From contig OY720344.1 in NCBI GenBank assembly GCA_963082975.1, positions 72,258,546 to 72,322,545 of the forward strand: a stretch of 64,000 nt of DNA, given 5' to 3'. Shown here piece by piece: positions 47,410-59,115 of the stretch (position 1 is the stretch's first letter; each line of letters opens with the position of its first letter). The stretch comes from Labia minor (Eukaryota > Arthropoda > Insecta > Dermaptera > Spongiphoridae). The position numbers and the translations under genes are program-made. The notes under the pieces were generated by a model. It saw nothing but the letters and a program-made list of their open reading frames with translations. It did not search any database and was not told where the DNA came from.

Positions 47410-47625
47410 GCTCGTGAAATGAATGAGACCACACACCACACGAAAGAGGGGGAAGGATCTCTTCCCTCGTAGAATGAAGAAGAGATCAGTGCAAACAGAT
47501 GGGTCACCGCGGATTTGTTTGAACTTGGTTTTCCATTTCAGGAACACCCGGGACAATCATAATGAATGCAAACCCGGAATAATGAATCTGCCATCCTTGT
47601 TAAATCATCGATTGTATGCATGAAC
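47410..47625. other. GC-elevated island, possible regulatory element
   Basis: Contains GACCACACACCACACG (two Runt-like ACCACA words), GATCTCTT pairing with AAGAGATC 16 bases later, and AACACCCGGGACAAT. Open frames on both strands lack domains. Confidence 0.3.
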
Positions 47626-48399
47626 GAGTTCAACAAACAATATATATATAATTTTTCATAAATAAACATAGTGTTTTGTTGTTATTATTATAAGAGTATC
47701 TATATTAATTAATTTTATTTGAATAAATTATTTTGAGCATATATTCATATATTTATAGCATGGGAAATTTTATAAAAGTTTAAATTTTATTTATATTCAT
47801 TTTATATTTTTAGAGCATTCTTTTATTAAAAAAATTATATAGTAATTATTTATTATACTTTTTATAAAATAATTTTGCATTTCTTTTTTTACATTTAAAT
47901 TTTATTTAATAAACAATAAAAAAATTACAATTATTTTTGTTATTAATATCATATTTAGAGGTGAAAATATATATATTTTGAAAAATTTTATTAATTATTA
48001 AATAATATTTTACATAAAGTAAAAATTTATTATAATAAAATAAAAATGATTCATATTTTATTAAACCTATTTGATAATCTGATATTTAGATAGATAGATA
48101 TCTATTTATATATATCTTTGAAAAAGATTTGATGATTAATATAAAAAAAAAATTATTTTTTTTAAATTATGAATTAAATTTCGATTCAATTTTAAAACAT
48201 AAATTGTATAGTTATATAAGTAATATTTTCAAATAATTTGTAAAAAAATATTATATTAATTGACATAGAATAAATTTCTAAGACTTTGACAAAATGGAAT
48301 AAATTTTTTTTCAAAATAAATACATACTTAAATAAAGATAAAAAAAAATTTTCGATTTAAAAGTAAATTGAATATTTATAAAAAAATGACAAATAGTAT
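47626..48399. other. AT-rich DNA, no feature seen
   Basis: Nothing supportable. Confidence 0.4.
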
Positions 48400-48405
48400 A
48401 TTAAT

Positions 48406-48448
<43 letters not shown>

Positions 48449-49060
48449 TATTATATATATTATATACGTATATTATAAAAAGAAATACCAAGAAACATTT
48501 TATATTATTTTCACTTATTTTTAATTGATTTATAAGCATTTTTAAAAAATGCTTTCTAAAAAATGTTTTGCTTTTGAAGCTAATAGGTTTAAAGATCTTT
48601 TGGAATTAGTATATACTAATTTGCCTTAATGGAATTTTGGCCTTAATGGAATTTTTTGTTTTAAATGACATTTTTGAAATGTCATTTTTACAACCTGGGT
48701 TTTCCCATAATAGCTGCTTAAAGCTATGTTCTATATATTCTCTAAGAACAAATATTGTAATCATGTAAACGATAAATCATTTTTCTTTAATAAAAAAATT
48801 AAATAAAAATATTTTTTTACAAATCTATTCACTATTATAAAATATTATATTATTTGAATAATATATATTAATTAAAAATATATTTGAAATTAATTAATTC
48901 TTATTTCTTTAATTTCAATAAAATATTATTAAACAATAGTATATATATTGCCATCTATTAAGTGTAAAGAAAAATTATTATTCTCTAGAAATAAATTCTA
49001 TATTTAAATTTTATTTTTTATAAATAATAGATAAAAATAATTAATAATTGTATAAATAAT
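48400..49060 (+). repeat. Dispersed repeat R600, copy 2
   Basis: Collinear with 23850-24440, including (TA)n at its left (48415-48443). CCTTAATGGAATTTT occurs twice here (about 48625 and 48642), once in copy 1. Confidence 0.65.
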
Positions 49061-49239
49061 AATTTTAAATATTAAGACTAATATAAAAATGAAATAAAAA
49101 TAAAACGTAAATTAGTTAAAAAATCTTCTCATTCTGGTTGTAATTTTTAATTAAATTATTATTTATTTAAAAAAAAATATATAAATGATTGAAGAATGTT
49201 TTTGCTAATGGATTTAAAATAGCTGAAGTGAGCTGATAT
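49061..49239. other. AT-rich DNA
   Basis: No feature seen. Confidence 0.4.
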
Positions 49240-49425
49240 ATGCTAACATTATGGGCGTTAGACCCTATAAAGGCTTTTCTAGTTACAAGCTGCTCGGTCA
49301 AGCGGTCAGGCAAATGGCCTGAAAGACCCCGGATTAGCCGGCCTCTCTAACGTATTTATCGCGTTATCTAACTCCCCTTAAACATCCGCATTATATTTCC
49401 ACCCATCCTGTTAGACGACCATATT
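49240..49425. other. GC-elevated stretch with tRNA-like A-box word
   Basis: CGGTCAAGCGGTCAGGC resembles the D-arm of a tRNA, and CAGGC-AAATG-GCCTG can form a hairpin. No T-arm or acceptor stem exists, so it is not a tRNA gene; a SINE relic is possible. Confidence 0.3.
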
Positions 49426-50189
49426 CCCATCGATCTTGCATTCATATATGTATGTATGTATATACATTCTAGGCTTAAAAGAACAAACGATTACTTGATA
49501 ATTTATTGATCAAATATCCATTCATATTCTAATTCAAGCTTCAGTCAGAATAGTTATTTATTTAATATTATCAATTATATTATAAAAAATCGATCATGTA
49601 TAAATTATTATTCTAAATTCCTTTATCTATCTCTAATATTATTTAAAAAATTAAAGAAATTGTATAACTATATATCTATGTAGGTGCATAGGATAGATGT
49701 CTTTTTAATCTTGAGAATGGATCAAAAGATTTTTATGAAATGCATGTATTGAGGTTTTTTCAGGTGAATAATCGATCTGTATTGATCTTATTTTTGAGAA
49801 AAATCATTTTAATTTATTTTTTCTTAATTAATAACAGATATCAATAAATATCCAAATTAAAACAATTCAATGATTCAACGTATTTTGTTTTTATATTAAT
49901 TATTATTATTAATATTAATTTTTTTAATTTTATTGATATGAATATCTATATATTTAATACGATAGTGTCCGTCTGTACGCAAAAAACTCCAGAGCCTAAA
50001 ATACAAGGAGTAAGGAACCAAGGTGAAGGGTACCTCAAATGATGAAAAATAAAAAAGAAATTAGAATCTTAGGTAACTATTGAGCTGAGCTTCGGGTGTT
50101 CCATTTTCCAGAAATATATATAAAGGAGAGTGTTTGTATGTATGTAATTTGTTTACTATTTTGCTATCATAGAAACAGATATATATATA
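49426..50189. other. AT-rich DNA; H3-like scrap at 49745-49860
   Basis: A short part resembles inverse H3 (CGATCTGTATTGATCTTA, TTTGAGAAAAATCATTTTAA). Nothing else. Confidence 0.4.
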
Positions 50190-51350
50190 ATTAGAACCTC
50201 TCTCTCTCTCCCTCTATTTAAAATGTTAAAAAATGGACTGTTCTAGCCAAATTAAGAAATTTAAATGCCTTATGCAACATTGATAGGTAAATGAATTGGA
50301 CTGGAAGAGGAGACATGTTATTAGAGAAATTGGGGAAAAATCAACCGAAATGTAATTAAACAAAAAAATTCAAGAATTATGATACCGATACGACTTACAT
50401 ACAATTAACATACAAAATGTAGAATTTGAAAAAGTATAAGTATTTAAATACTTAAGATCTCTTATCACGAAGGATAATAATATTCGAGAAGAATTTAAAT
50501 CGACGTTGTAATTGAGTAACGCCTGTTATTATGCAGTAAAGGGGCTTATCTCATCAAAGAGGATCAAAATTAAAATATATAAAACAATTATTTTTCATGT
50601 TGATCGATGACTAGGGTGACCATATTTCGAAAACACCAAACCGGGACAAACGGTATACCTTTTTTGTTTTTAGAACTAAATTGAAAAAATTTTGAAAAAA
50701 AATTACGAAATGTCCCAAATATTGAAAAAACGAGACAGTAGGGTGTCCCGAAGACATTTTTGGGACAGAGCACCTAAAGACGGGACGTTTGGTCACCCTA
50801 TCGATGACTCTGTGAGACGAGAGTAGATTTAGAGTATTTGTGAGATTAATATTGTTCGCAGCATTTATAGGCCAAAAGATGAAGAGGTCACAGGGGGATG
50901 GCGGAGATGGCATAACGAGAAATAATGTCCAGATATAGTTAAGGTTATAAAATTGAGAAGGCTGGGATGGGAAGGGGACGTGGTTGGAATTGGAGAAACT
51001 AGAAATTGGGGGAAACCGATTGGGAAACATCCGGTGGAAGACCAAGGACCAAGGTGGGTGGACAATGAAGGAAGGGACATGGGAGAGATGGAACAGGGTA
51101 GGATTTGGTCGTAGCTCAGGATAGGGACGCTTAGAGAAATGTGGATGCTGCGGCTAAGAACTTTAGAAAACTGTAGAGACACAGAGTTAGATAAATATAA
51201 CATATACAATAATAATACATAATTAATTTTCTGATTAAATTAAAATATATTTTACCAGAAAACAAATACATGTCTTATCTACTTATACTGATTGAAACAA
51301 AATGGATGAAAACCTTTTACATACAGACTTTCAACCAAATACTATGTATC
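50190..51350 (+). pseudogene. RTE-type LINE fragment plus flanks, copy 2, interrupted by a MITE
   Basis: Parallel to 39490-39625 plus 41950-42835. It has ACATACAAAATGTAGAATTT, CACGAAGGATAATAATATTC, GCCTGTTATTATGCAGTAAA, then after the MITE GAGAGTAGATTTAGAGTATT and AGACCAAGGACCAAGG. Relative to copy 1, about 30 bases before the MITE are missing. All frames are broken. Confidence 0.75.
50612..50800. mobile_element. hAT-type MITE, 189 bp, 8-bp TSD, inside the LINE fragment
   Basis: The ends TAGGGTGACCATA and TTTGGTCACCCTA are inverted repeats. TCGATGAC flanks both sides (50604-50611 and 50801-50808), an exact 8-bp TSD. CGGGACAAACGG and GACGGGACGTTT inside are typical of this widespread MITE end type. 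The neighbouring LINE copy at 42290 lacks it, giving an empty site for comparison. Confidence 0.95.
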
Positions 51351-51355
51351 ACTCG

Positions 51356-51425
51356 GGGGTACAGGGGGCGGAGCCACCGTCTAGGTGTGAAGAGCGCCGA
51401 AGGCGCTCGGAGCAGCTAGTTATTA
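51356..51425. repeat. Short GC-rich repeat with perfect hairpin
   Basis: GAGCGCC-GAA-GGCGCTC is a 7-bp stem with a 3-base loop, preceded by GGGGGTACAGGGGGCGGAGCC. It follows the LINE-flank block directly. Similar GAGCGCCGAAGGCGC sequences occur in arthropod repeats, from memory. Confidence 0.5.
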
Positions 51426-51499
51426 CTATTATTATTGCACTTTCCATGCAATGATGCTGGAAAAGTTGAACTATTATTCCATATTATATTATTACTATT

Positions 51500-51620
51500 A
51501 TTACTATTATTTGCAGTTAAACCCTGAGATTCACGCAGAGCTTTAAAGAAAAATTATTAATGATTGAATTTCAGTGTGGTAGACTGTCATGCTAACCACT
51601 AAACCTCTGAAGAGTCTCCT
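51500..51620 (-). repeat. SINE-like repeat S2, copy 2
   Basis: On the minus strand GAGGTTTAGTGGTTAGCATG begins the copy, with CACTGAAATTCAATCATTAA and GCGTGAATCTCAGGGTTTAA following in the same order as at 37345-37462. Confidence 0.65.
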
Positions 51621-51966
51621 TATTATATTATTATTAATATTAAAATATATATTACATATATATTATTTATTTTATAAATAATTTTAAAAAATTAATGATT
51701 ATGAGGGATCACAAGTTTGAAATAATTTGCGCAAAACTGTTCAAAGTTCAAAAGAAAATTTTAATAGAAAAAATAATATATAGGTACATTTAATATCGGA
51801 TAATTAGACTTATATCTGTCTAAACATTTCTATATTGAAGATATGGAAATATAAAAGTTTTGAGTCACCGTATGAGTAAACGACATTACGATTACTTTTT
51901 ATAGAATCGAACAAATGGATATTTTAATATTTTATTTTTCGAATGCTTAAGGAAGCAAATCACTTA
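51621..51966. other. AT-rich DNA, no feature seen
   Basis: Nothing supportable. Confidence 0.4.
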
Positions 51967-52621
51967 TTTACCGACCGACGATAGTAAGGGAGGTATTGTT
52001 TTCACACCAAATTTCACATGTGGAGATTTTTACATATCTCCACGAATCATGCATTTTCTAAACAGAAAAAAGTATTCTTAGCATGATGTCTGTCCGTCCG
52101 TCTGTCCGTCCGTCCGTATAGATGTGTACAGCCTGAACGGCTCAACCGATTTTGATGAAATTTGGTATATTTACTTAATGCATCAGTGGGATGAATTGAT
52201 CAACTTTTGGTGCAATTCCGGAAACCGGAAGTGGTAGTATTAGCGATCGACGATAGGAAGGAAAGGGTTATTTTCACACCAAAGGAGATTTTTTTATATA
52301 TCACCACGAATCATGCACTTTGTATTGGTTTTATCCTCGAGAAAAATCATATTTATTAGTTTTTTCTTGATTTAAAATTATATGACGTCATCCAGGCATT
52401 CATGACGTCATCCAGGCATTCATGACGTCACAGCCTGGTCTTGCATATATATTATAAATAAAATAAAATTAAAAATGTTTATATTTATTATTTATGTATC
52501 CATATCTGTTTTTTATTACATTAATAGATATATTAAAATTATTTGAAATTGTTTCTGTAGCTGGAAATTAATTTATTTCAAACAGTCGGTCGGTTCGGAC
52601 CTGGCCACAGGTCAACTTATT
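51967..52621 (+). mobile_element. Helentron-like element H2, full-length copy B
   Basis: The 5' end has ACCGACCGAC (51970-51979). The inverted partner GTCGGTCGGT is at 52585-52594, followed by hairpin GACCTG-GCCA-CAGGTC (52598-52613) and AACTTAT. This is the asymmetric terminal repeat plus 3' hairpin layout described for Helitron2/Helentron elements. It contains a GTCC/GTCT microsatellite, the AACGGCTCAACCGATTTTG module and three TGACGTCA sites. It encodes no Rep or helicase, so it is nonautonomous. Confidence 0.82.
52381..52432 (+). repeat. 20-bp tandem repeat, three CRE sites
   Basis: CATGACGTCATCCAGGCATT repeats so that TGACGTCA falls at 52383, 52403 and 52423. H2 copy A has only one exact site here, so the expansion is specific to this copy. 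Confidence 0.9.
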
Positions 52622-53289
52622 TTATTTTTATTTTGTGGTTTTAGTATTAACATCAATATTAAATATTATTAATTGAATGTCCATATACCTAATTAAGGTT
52701 GTCAACTACTGGTGCTTTTAGATACTAATGTTAAAAAAAAATAAAAGAAATAGAAAATTTCATTAGTTTGAAGATAAATTCTTCATTATCAACCAATGAA
52801 TCATATCACCCAAAATTCAAATTGATATCTGACAAAAAATAGAAGAAATCAAATTTTTCTCACAAAGTTGTTCTTATAATGTCAACTACTGATATATTCA
52901 CCTTATATAATTAATAATTGTTAATAACAATATCAAATTTATTTCTGTTTTTTTTTTAATTATTTTTTTATGGAATTTAGAATACAATTTTACATTTTTT
53001 AGAAAAATAAAATTTGATTTCAAATACATATATATATATTAAATAATTATTTACACTAATTATTTATACTATATTAACTGAATTTTATAAAGTAAATTAA
53101 AACTCAAAATAACAAATTATATTTATATCATAACAAATCGATCACGTTAAAATAAATAAATAATTAAATATAAATTAATTTACAAATAAATTGATAGTTA
53201 TAAGAGATTTTCAAATATTTTTCTGGAAATAATTGCATTTATAATATGCAAAAATGTTTATCTTGATAATATGGGAATAGATTGTCTCT
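52622..53289. other. AT-rich DNA, no feature seen
   Basis: Nothing supportable. Confidence 0.4.
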
Positions 53290-53645
53290 TTCTATCAGCA
53301 GAGAGATAGAAGTCGAAGGCCGCGAGTCCAATGGTGTCATAAATCGCCAAGTGACCTCATGCGGAATGATACAGTGGTTGAGTTAATTAAATGGAGATTT
53401 ATAGGACCAGGAGGCTGCGAGCGTATGAATTATATCGTTACCCCAACCAGCCTACCACCCTAATGAAGGGTAGTATAGTAATGTCGCATGTATATATATA
53501 TATACTTCGTCGCGAATATATCATATTAGTAATAGGGGACCACCCCTGGGTTCCAAACGACCGCTCAAAAGCTATTAAACCCTCGTTTGTAACGAATGCA
53601 CCAGCCACCCCTCCTTTTGACCATGTAATATAATCAACTAAAAAA
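53290..53645. other. GC-elevated island, noncoding by inspection
   Basis: Two more complex blocks flank a (TA)n near 53490-53504. AGTGACCTCAT and GGGGACCACCCCTGGG are visible. The 80-codon open frame has no domain. Possible regulatory element. Confidence 0.3.
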
Positions 53646-54839
53646 TAATTTTAATTTACCCCCATGTACCCATACTCTTCCTTCTTCGTTACCCTTTCCC
53701 ATTTGGAGGTGTATATTTTACAAGAATAAAGGGATGAGAAGTAAAAGTTTAATGAATTTTATGTTATATATTCAGTCATTCTATTTAAATTAATTTAAAA
53801 TTAAATCTTTCGTAAAATATTATTGGTTTATCATTGCCAATAAAATATCAAAAAACAAGAAAAAAAAAATCAAACAGATATTTTATCATAAATGACTTGG
53901 AAAGTGTTAAATATATAATATAAATAAATATAATAGATTTGTTAAATTAATTTCAATATCAATGGGAAACGTTCCTCGATTTATTATAATAAGATTACAT
54001 AATTTATTTAAATAGGTGTAAATTATTGATTCATTCGGATTAATAAATATAATTTGATAATTTATGGTAATTTTATCTTTAATGATAGTTGGAAAAGTGA
54101 GTTAAAAAAAATTAGTTAATATTTTAATCATAAAATTAATAAATACAAGAATATAATATTAAAAGAATTAGAAAATTGAATAAAATTATATTCTGATAAT
54201 GTAATTTATTTTTTTATTACATTAATTAAACTACCTTTTAAATGAGATCATCTTTTTAAATAAATAGATAATATTTTTATTCAAATTTAAATACTTAAAA
54301 AAAATTTCAAAGATAAGATAATATATAATTAATATCATATAAATGTGATATTAGATATAATAAATTGTCATGTATAAATGAATTTATTCATTTTTTATAT
54401 TATTTTTTTTTATTATATCTCATATACTCAGCTGCAATTGGATTAATATTATAATTGGTTTGTGAAGTAAATTCCAAATAAAAAAAATTAACAAAATAAT
54501 AAATCCGTTTTTAAATCTCATCTAATGCAATCACACAGGTCATCATATTTTTTTTTTGTATTCGTTTTGTTTTATTGTAATTTTTTATTTTTTTATTTTT
54601 TTATTTGTTTGCCTTTTATCATTTACCCTAGAATATTATTATATTATATTATATTATATTTATTACATAGAATTTTCAATGAATATTTCAATTTTCAATT
54701 TATAATATGGAATCAAAACTCATTCCATCATGCTCAAAAATTTTATTTCATTATTATTATTTATTATTTTAATTATTAAATTTTTTAGTGAGGTTTGAGT
54801 ACATGTCTTCAAGTTTCATAAGTTATTAGAACTTTACCA
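53646..54839. other. AT-rich DNA, no feature seen
   Basis: The 84-codon frame at 54525 is a low-complexity T-rich run, not a gene. Confidence 0.45.
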
Positions 54840-54995
54840 AATGAGCAACTATTGGATTTATTAGAGGGGGTAACCTTTGACATACTGTGTTCAGAAACTC
54901 TGAAGAATCCTCGCCCCACTAAAACACGTCAGGTTCGTACAAGACCCAGGAGGTCTCGGCCTCTGGTATGAAATCTTTACGGAAATATAAAACAA
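54840..54995 (+). repeat. SINE-like GC-richer segment
   Basis: CAGGTTCGTACAAGACCCAGG resembles a tRNA B box region. No second copy was found in the window. Low confidence. Confidence 0.25.
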
Positions 54996-55100
54996 AAGAG
55001 ATTTGTCAAATATTTCAGTAAGATATATAGAAGATTTGAGATCTATAGAAACACTTGTTATAATTATTTTTTATTTTTTTTCATTTATTTATTGTGAATA

Positions 55101-55700
55101 TTTTTACTATCTCGCTATTATATATTGCGATCACGAAAATTTTAGATGTTGAGATTTTGATGTTTTTATACGTTTTGAATGTTACTGAATTATTTTCACT
55201 AAGGTTGTGAAAAATGTATGTGTGTGTGTGTGTATGTATGTATGTAGACTCAAAAACGGTTTGAGCTATAATCATGAAATTTGGTTCATGTGCATTATTC
55301 AAAATTCGTTGTTTTCTATCAACTTTTGAGAAATGTAGCTCAACCGGAAGAGGGCTATTACCTACAACGTTTTGATTTTTTTCTTCTAAAGTGACCATAA
55401 AAATACAGATATATGTTTGATAATTTTTCACATGATTAAAAATTGTATAAAACTGCTATATATAGAATTTCAGCTTGATTGAATCGCTAAAAGTACCGGA
55501 ATTAATTTTTTAACACTGCAAATCTCACGCGCCAGCACGTGACGTGGTGCCATCAACAAAGAGCCAAACATGCGCTTGTTTAATAAATATTATTGATTAA
55601 TTTTAATTTATAATTAATTAAATTTAATTTAAATATAATATATTATGTTATTTATTCCAAATCAAATTGCGAGATAGTCGAGTGGAGACACTCCAGCTAA
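55101..55700 (+). mobile_element. Helentron-like element H1, copy 6, full length
   Basis: The 5' end TTTTTACTATCTCG and the 3' end TTGCGAGATAGTCGAGTGG then AGACACTCCAGCTAA are both intact. The inner (TG)n and TATG run lies at 55217-55246, followed by CAAAAACGGTTTGAGC and ATGAAATTTGGTTCATG. The 5' hairpin seen in other copies is disrupted here. The open frame crossing it on the minus strand is chance. Confidence 0.85.
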
Positions 55701-56254
55701 TTTCATTATAAAATTATTAATTATTTTTTATAAAACCTATTCTAGTTTTTATTTTAGGTGCTCTTTTACCTGAGAAACATACATATGTGAAGATGACTAG
55801 ATTACTATGAATTATTTATAATTATTAAGTATAATAATCGTAAGAAATATAATTTTTTAAATTAGCTTAGTACCAATATCCTTGAATTTAACAAAATTTA
55901 CCGGTATTAATAATTAAATATAAAAAATTAATTAAAAAAAAAAGAATGAGACAAATATGATAAGGAAATAAGGAAATAAAAATAATAATAATCAAAGAAT
56001 ATAAAAAATTAAATCCATAAAACTATCTAGAAATTTTTTTTAATAAAGAAATAATGCAATGTGATTTATTCAAGAGGGATAGTATATATAATTTATTTTT
56101 TTTTTATTTGAATTTTCGACTTAAGTCCTCTTTCGCGGGCACAATGTTATTAACATTTAAATTTATAACAAGTAAAAGGATTTTCTAAATAAGATCCACT
56201 TTTTAATAGCCAAGCCATGTACTTTTGATAAAGTAGAACACTAACAATAAAAAA
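55701..56254. other. AT-rich DNA, no feature seen
   Basis: Nothing supportable. Confidence 0.4.
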
Positions 56255-56560
56255 TAAAATTATGTTTTCTAAGGGCGACGTAATATTTCTTATCATCGAG
56301 CAAGCGGCCCTGGTCTACCCCATTCCCTTAGGCTCCTTTCTTGGGATTAACGCCCTCCCCTCCGAATTTCATCTCGTCTTGGCGAAGGAAAAGCGAACCT
56401 CCCACCTCCCCATAACACAACCAATTTCCATATCTGCACAATTCAATTAGCTAGAAAATTATTTAATATAGAGTGGAAAAGGCCAAGAAGGGGCGCAAGT
56501 CTAAGATGATGCCACTGTTGGTAAATTTATAGCCACTCATACAGTGGGAATCTCTGTAAA
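56255..56560. other. GC-elevated island, possible regulatory element
   Basis: Complex sequence with C-rich blocks. GCCACTGTTGG (56509) and its near inverse ATACAGTGGGA (56538) flank AT-rich bases. A 62-codon open frame shows no domain. Confidence 0.3.
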
Positions 56561-58914
56561 TAAGATTTATTAATTATTTACTTAACGGGGAGAAGTGAAA
56601 TATTTTAAATACATAATATATTTTTTTTAACGTATTGTAGAAAAATAGAAGGATTTAAGAGGTGAATTTTAAAATAATTTTTTGTAATTAAAATATTTTA
56701 ACTCAATTATTAAAATTTATAAAATAGAAAAAAATAAAATATTGTAACTTTTTTCTATTTTTGATATCAGCAGGCCCTCCCTATTCGTGTCCATTCAATG
56801 TACTTCATTTATACGAGTATATTATATTTATTTTTTATTTAATTAATAGAGAGGCAATAGGTAGATTGGATATAAAATATAAATTTAATATACATTTTTA
56901 TTTTTGTAATTATACAATTTTTTAATTTCTAACATCCACTATCCAAATAATATTTACACAGATAATAATAAGTATACAAGATTCTAGATCATACATCCAA
57001 TATAAATTTATCTGAATTACATAATTTTCTTCAAGTAAAATGTTTTATAGATCTTTTCTTTAGGTTTTAGAAGCCCGAGAATTCATCCTTCAATCCGTGC
57101 CTCGATTTCACTTATCTATATTTACTAAGCTTAGATTACAACGCAGAACACATGCAAAAATGATATCCATTATATTTTATTTTTACATATTGTTATAAAT
57201 TATTTAACAATTCTTATTATATTTATTATATGTATTTTTATTTTATTTTATTATATATAGAAAGAAACAAAAATATCTTAAATTTAATTTAAAATATATA
57301 AATATTTTTCATTTAAGTTTCCATAAAAGTTTTATTATTATTATTATTATTATTTCCGTGTTATTTTTACGATCAATTGAGACCCATATCTCACAATTAA
57401 ACGTCAAAATATCCCGGTAATAATTTCTGATAATAATATATTTATATATATACAAATAAAAAATATATTTTGGAGAATTTAATATATAATATTATGATAA
57501 TCAATTTAAATAATTAATAAAAAATGTTATTAATTCGATATTTATGTTGTTTTCGTTAAATGATATCTATGTACTTTTAATGTTGAATTTAAACATTTAG
57601 AGTTTTAGACAATATAGTTTTATTTTGTTATTATATTTCATCAATTCTCTGCTATTTATTAAAGTTTTATTTTTTATTTTTATTTATTGGCATTATCTTC
57701 AAGAGGAGCATCTTAAGAATATTGAAGCAAAACTTTTAATTCTTAATCCTTAATAAATATACGTCTTTTTTTAATTCCTTAAGAATTTAATGATTGTTTT
57801 TTTTACTCAATTAACATATAATATTAAGATTTCTAGAGCAAATGACGTTCACCCTCGTTACAGTGAAATGAATATGAATCACTTAATTATGGCTCGTAAC
57901 GTGGAATTTGCTTGAAATTGTATCTTGTATTTTTTTTATTAACCCGTTCTCATTCCAACCCCTTTAACTTTGAAACGCTTTATATTCTCGTTGCTAATTT
58001 TTATGATAATTGTTTCTTCTTTTTTAGATAGGCAGCCAAATAAATTTTTTATTTAGAATCTAAATATAGAATTTCGACTGAAAATAATGTGTTTTGTTGA
58101 ATGTTTTGTAAATATGCAGTGTCAGATTACCGTAACCCCCCCTCCACAACTGTTTATACTACTGGTACCATCCTATGTATATATATATATATATATATAT
58201 ATTTGGTAGTGAATTCTTTTAGGATATTTTAGAATATATATAAGTATAATATATATAGTATAACATGTTTATTTAATTTAGTAAATAGTAATAATTAATT
58301 TTTAATTTATAAAAGCGATCAATTTCAAAATAATTCCATCTTCAGATATTTTTATTATGTGAGATTTAGATTATTTAAATAATCATATGTATTTATTATT
58401 TATACTTAAAGGTTTATTCTTCATTTTTTTTTTTTTTTTTTTGTAGAAATATTTTATAATTCTTTATATAAGTATCACAAGGGAAATATGACAATATTAC
58501 TGTTGAATTACAATTTTATTTTGTTTTAAAAGAAAAATTCAATATCATCACTTATGCAGATCTTATTAGATCTTATTAGATTAATCAGTTTTTTTAATTT
58601 TTATATTTAAATTTTAATTTTAATTTAATTTTAATTTTTATTACATTTTTGCTTTCTAATTACTATCACTGATATATTAGATGAAAGGACCAAAACATTT
58701 CTAAAAAACATCATTTTTAATATGTATTTTAAGGCTATATTTAAATATGCTTAGAAATATCAATATGAATATTCTTAATTGTTTAGAAAATCTTGACTCT
58801 CTCTATTAGACATTAAAATTACATATATATAAATATATCTATATATATCTATATATATGGTTTGTCAATTCAAAAAAGAGAAAGAAATTCAGTTATAATT
58901 TTAATCAATATATA
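56561..58914. other. AT-rich DNA; (TA)n at 58177-58201; weak GC rise 57840-57980
   Basis: No gene or repeat recognised. Confidence 0.45.
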
Positions 58915-59115
58915 TTATGTTATGTTGTGTACGCTTCAATAACTCAAAATATTCTGCACCGATTGAGCTTAAATTTTAGTATGATATATAACCCGCTTCA
59001 AAGATGGTTTTTATCTATTTTTTCGCAAACTCTTTTAACGGTAAAGATGTGTACTAGTGACTGACCCATCTGTAGGAAGCGAGGGGAACACTCTTTCCAT
59101 ACTAGCTAACAACAA
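58915..59115 (+). repeat. Segment with a variant of the microsatellite-linked module
   Basis: After (TA)n-rich DNA it reads AATAACTCAAAATATTCTGC then ACCGATTGAGCTTAAATTTT and AGTATGATATATAACC. This resembles the module shared by H1 and H2. No element ends were identified. Confidence 0.4.

Noticed and set aside
49290..49345. tRNA-like sequence
   Set aside because: Only a D-arm-like word; no anticodon stem, T arm or acceptor pairing.
55081..55431. 116-codon minus-strand open frame
   Set aside because: Lies across H1 copy 6 and its TG microsatellite; other H1 copies do not keep this frame.
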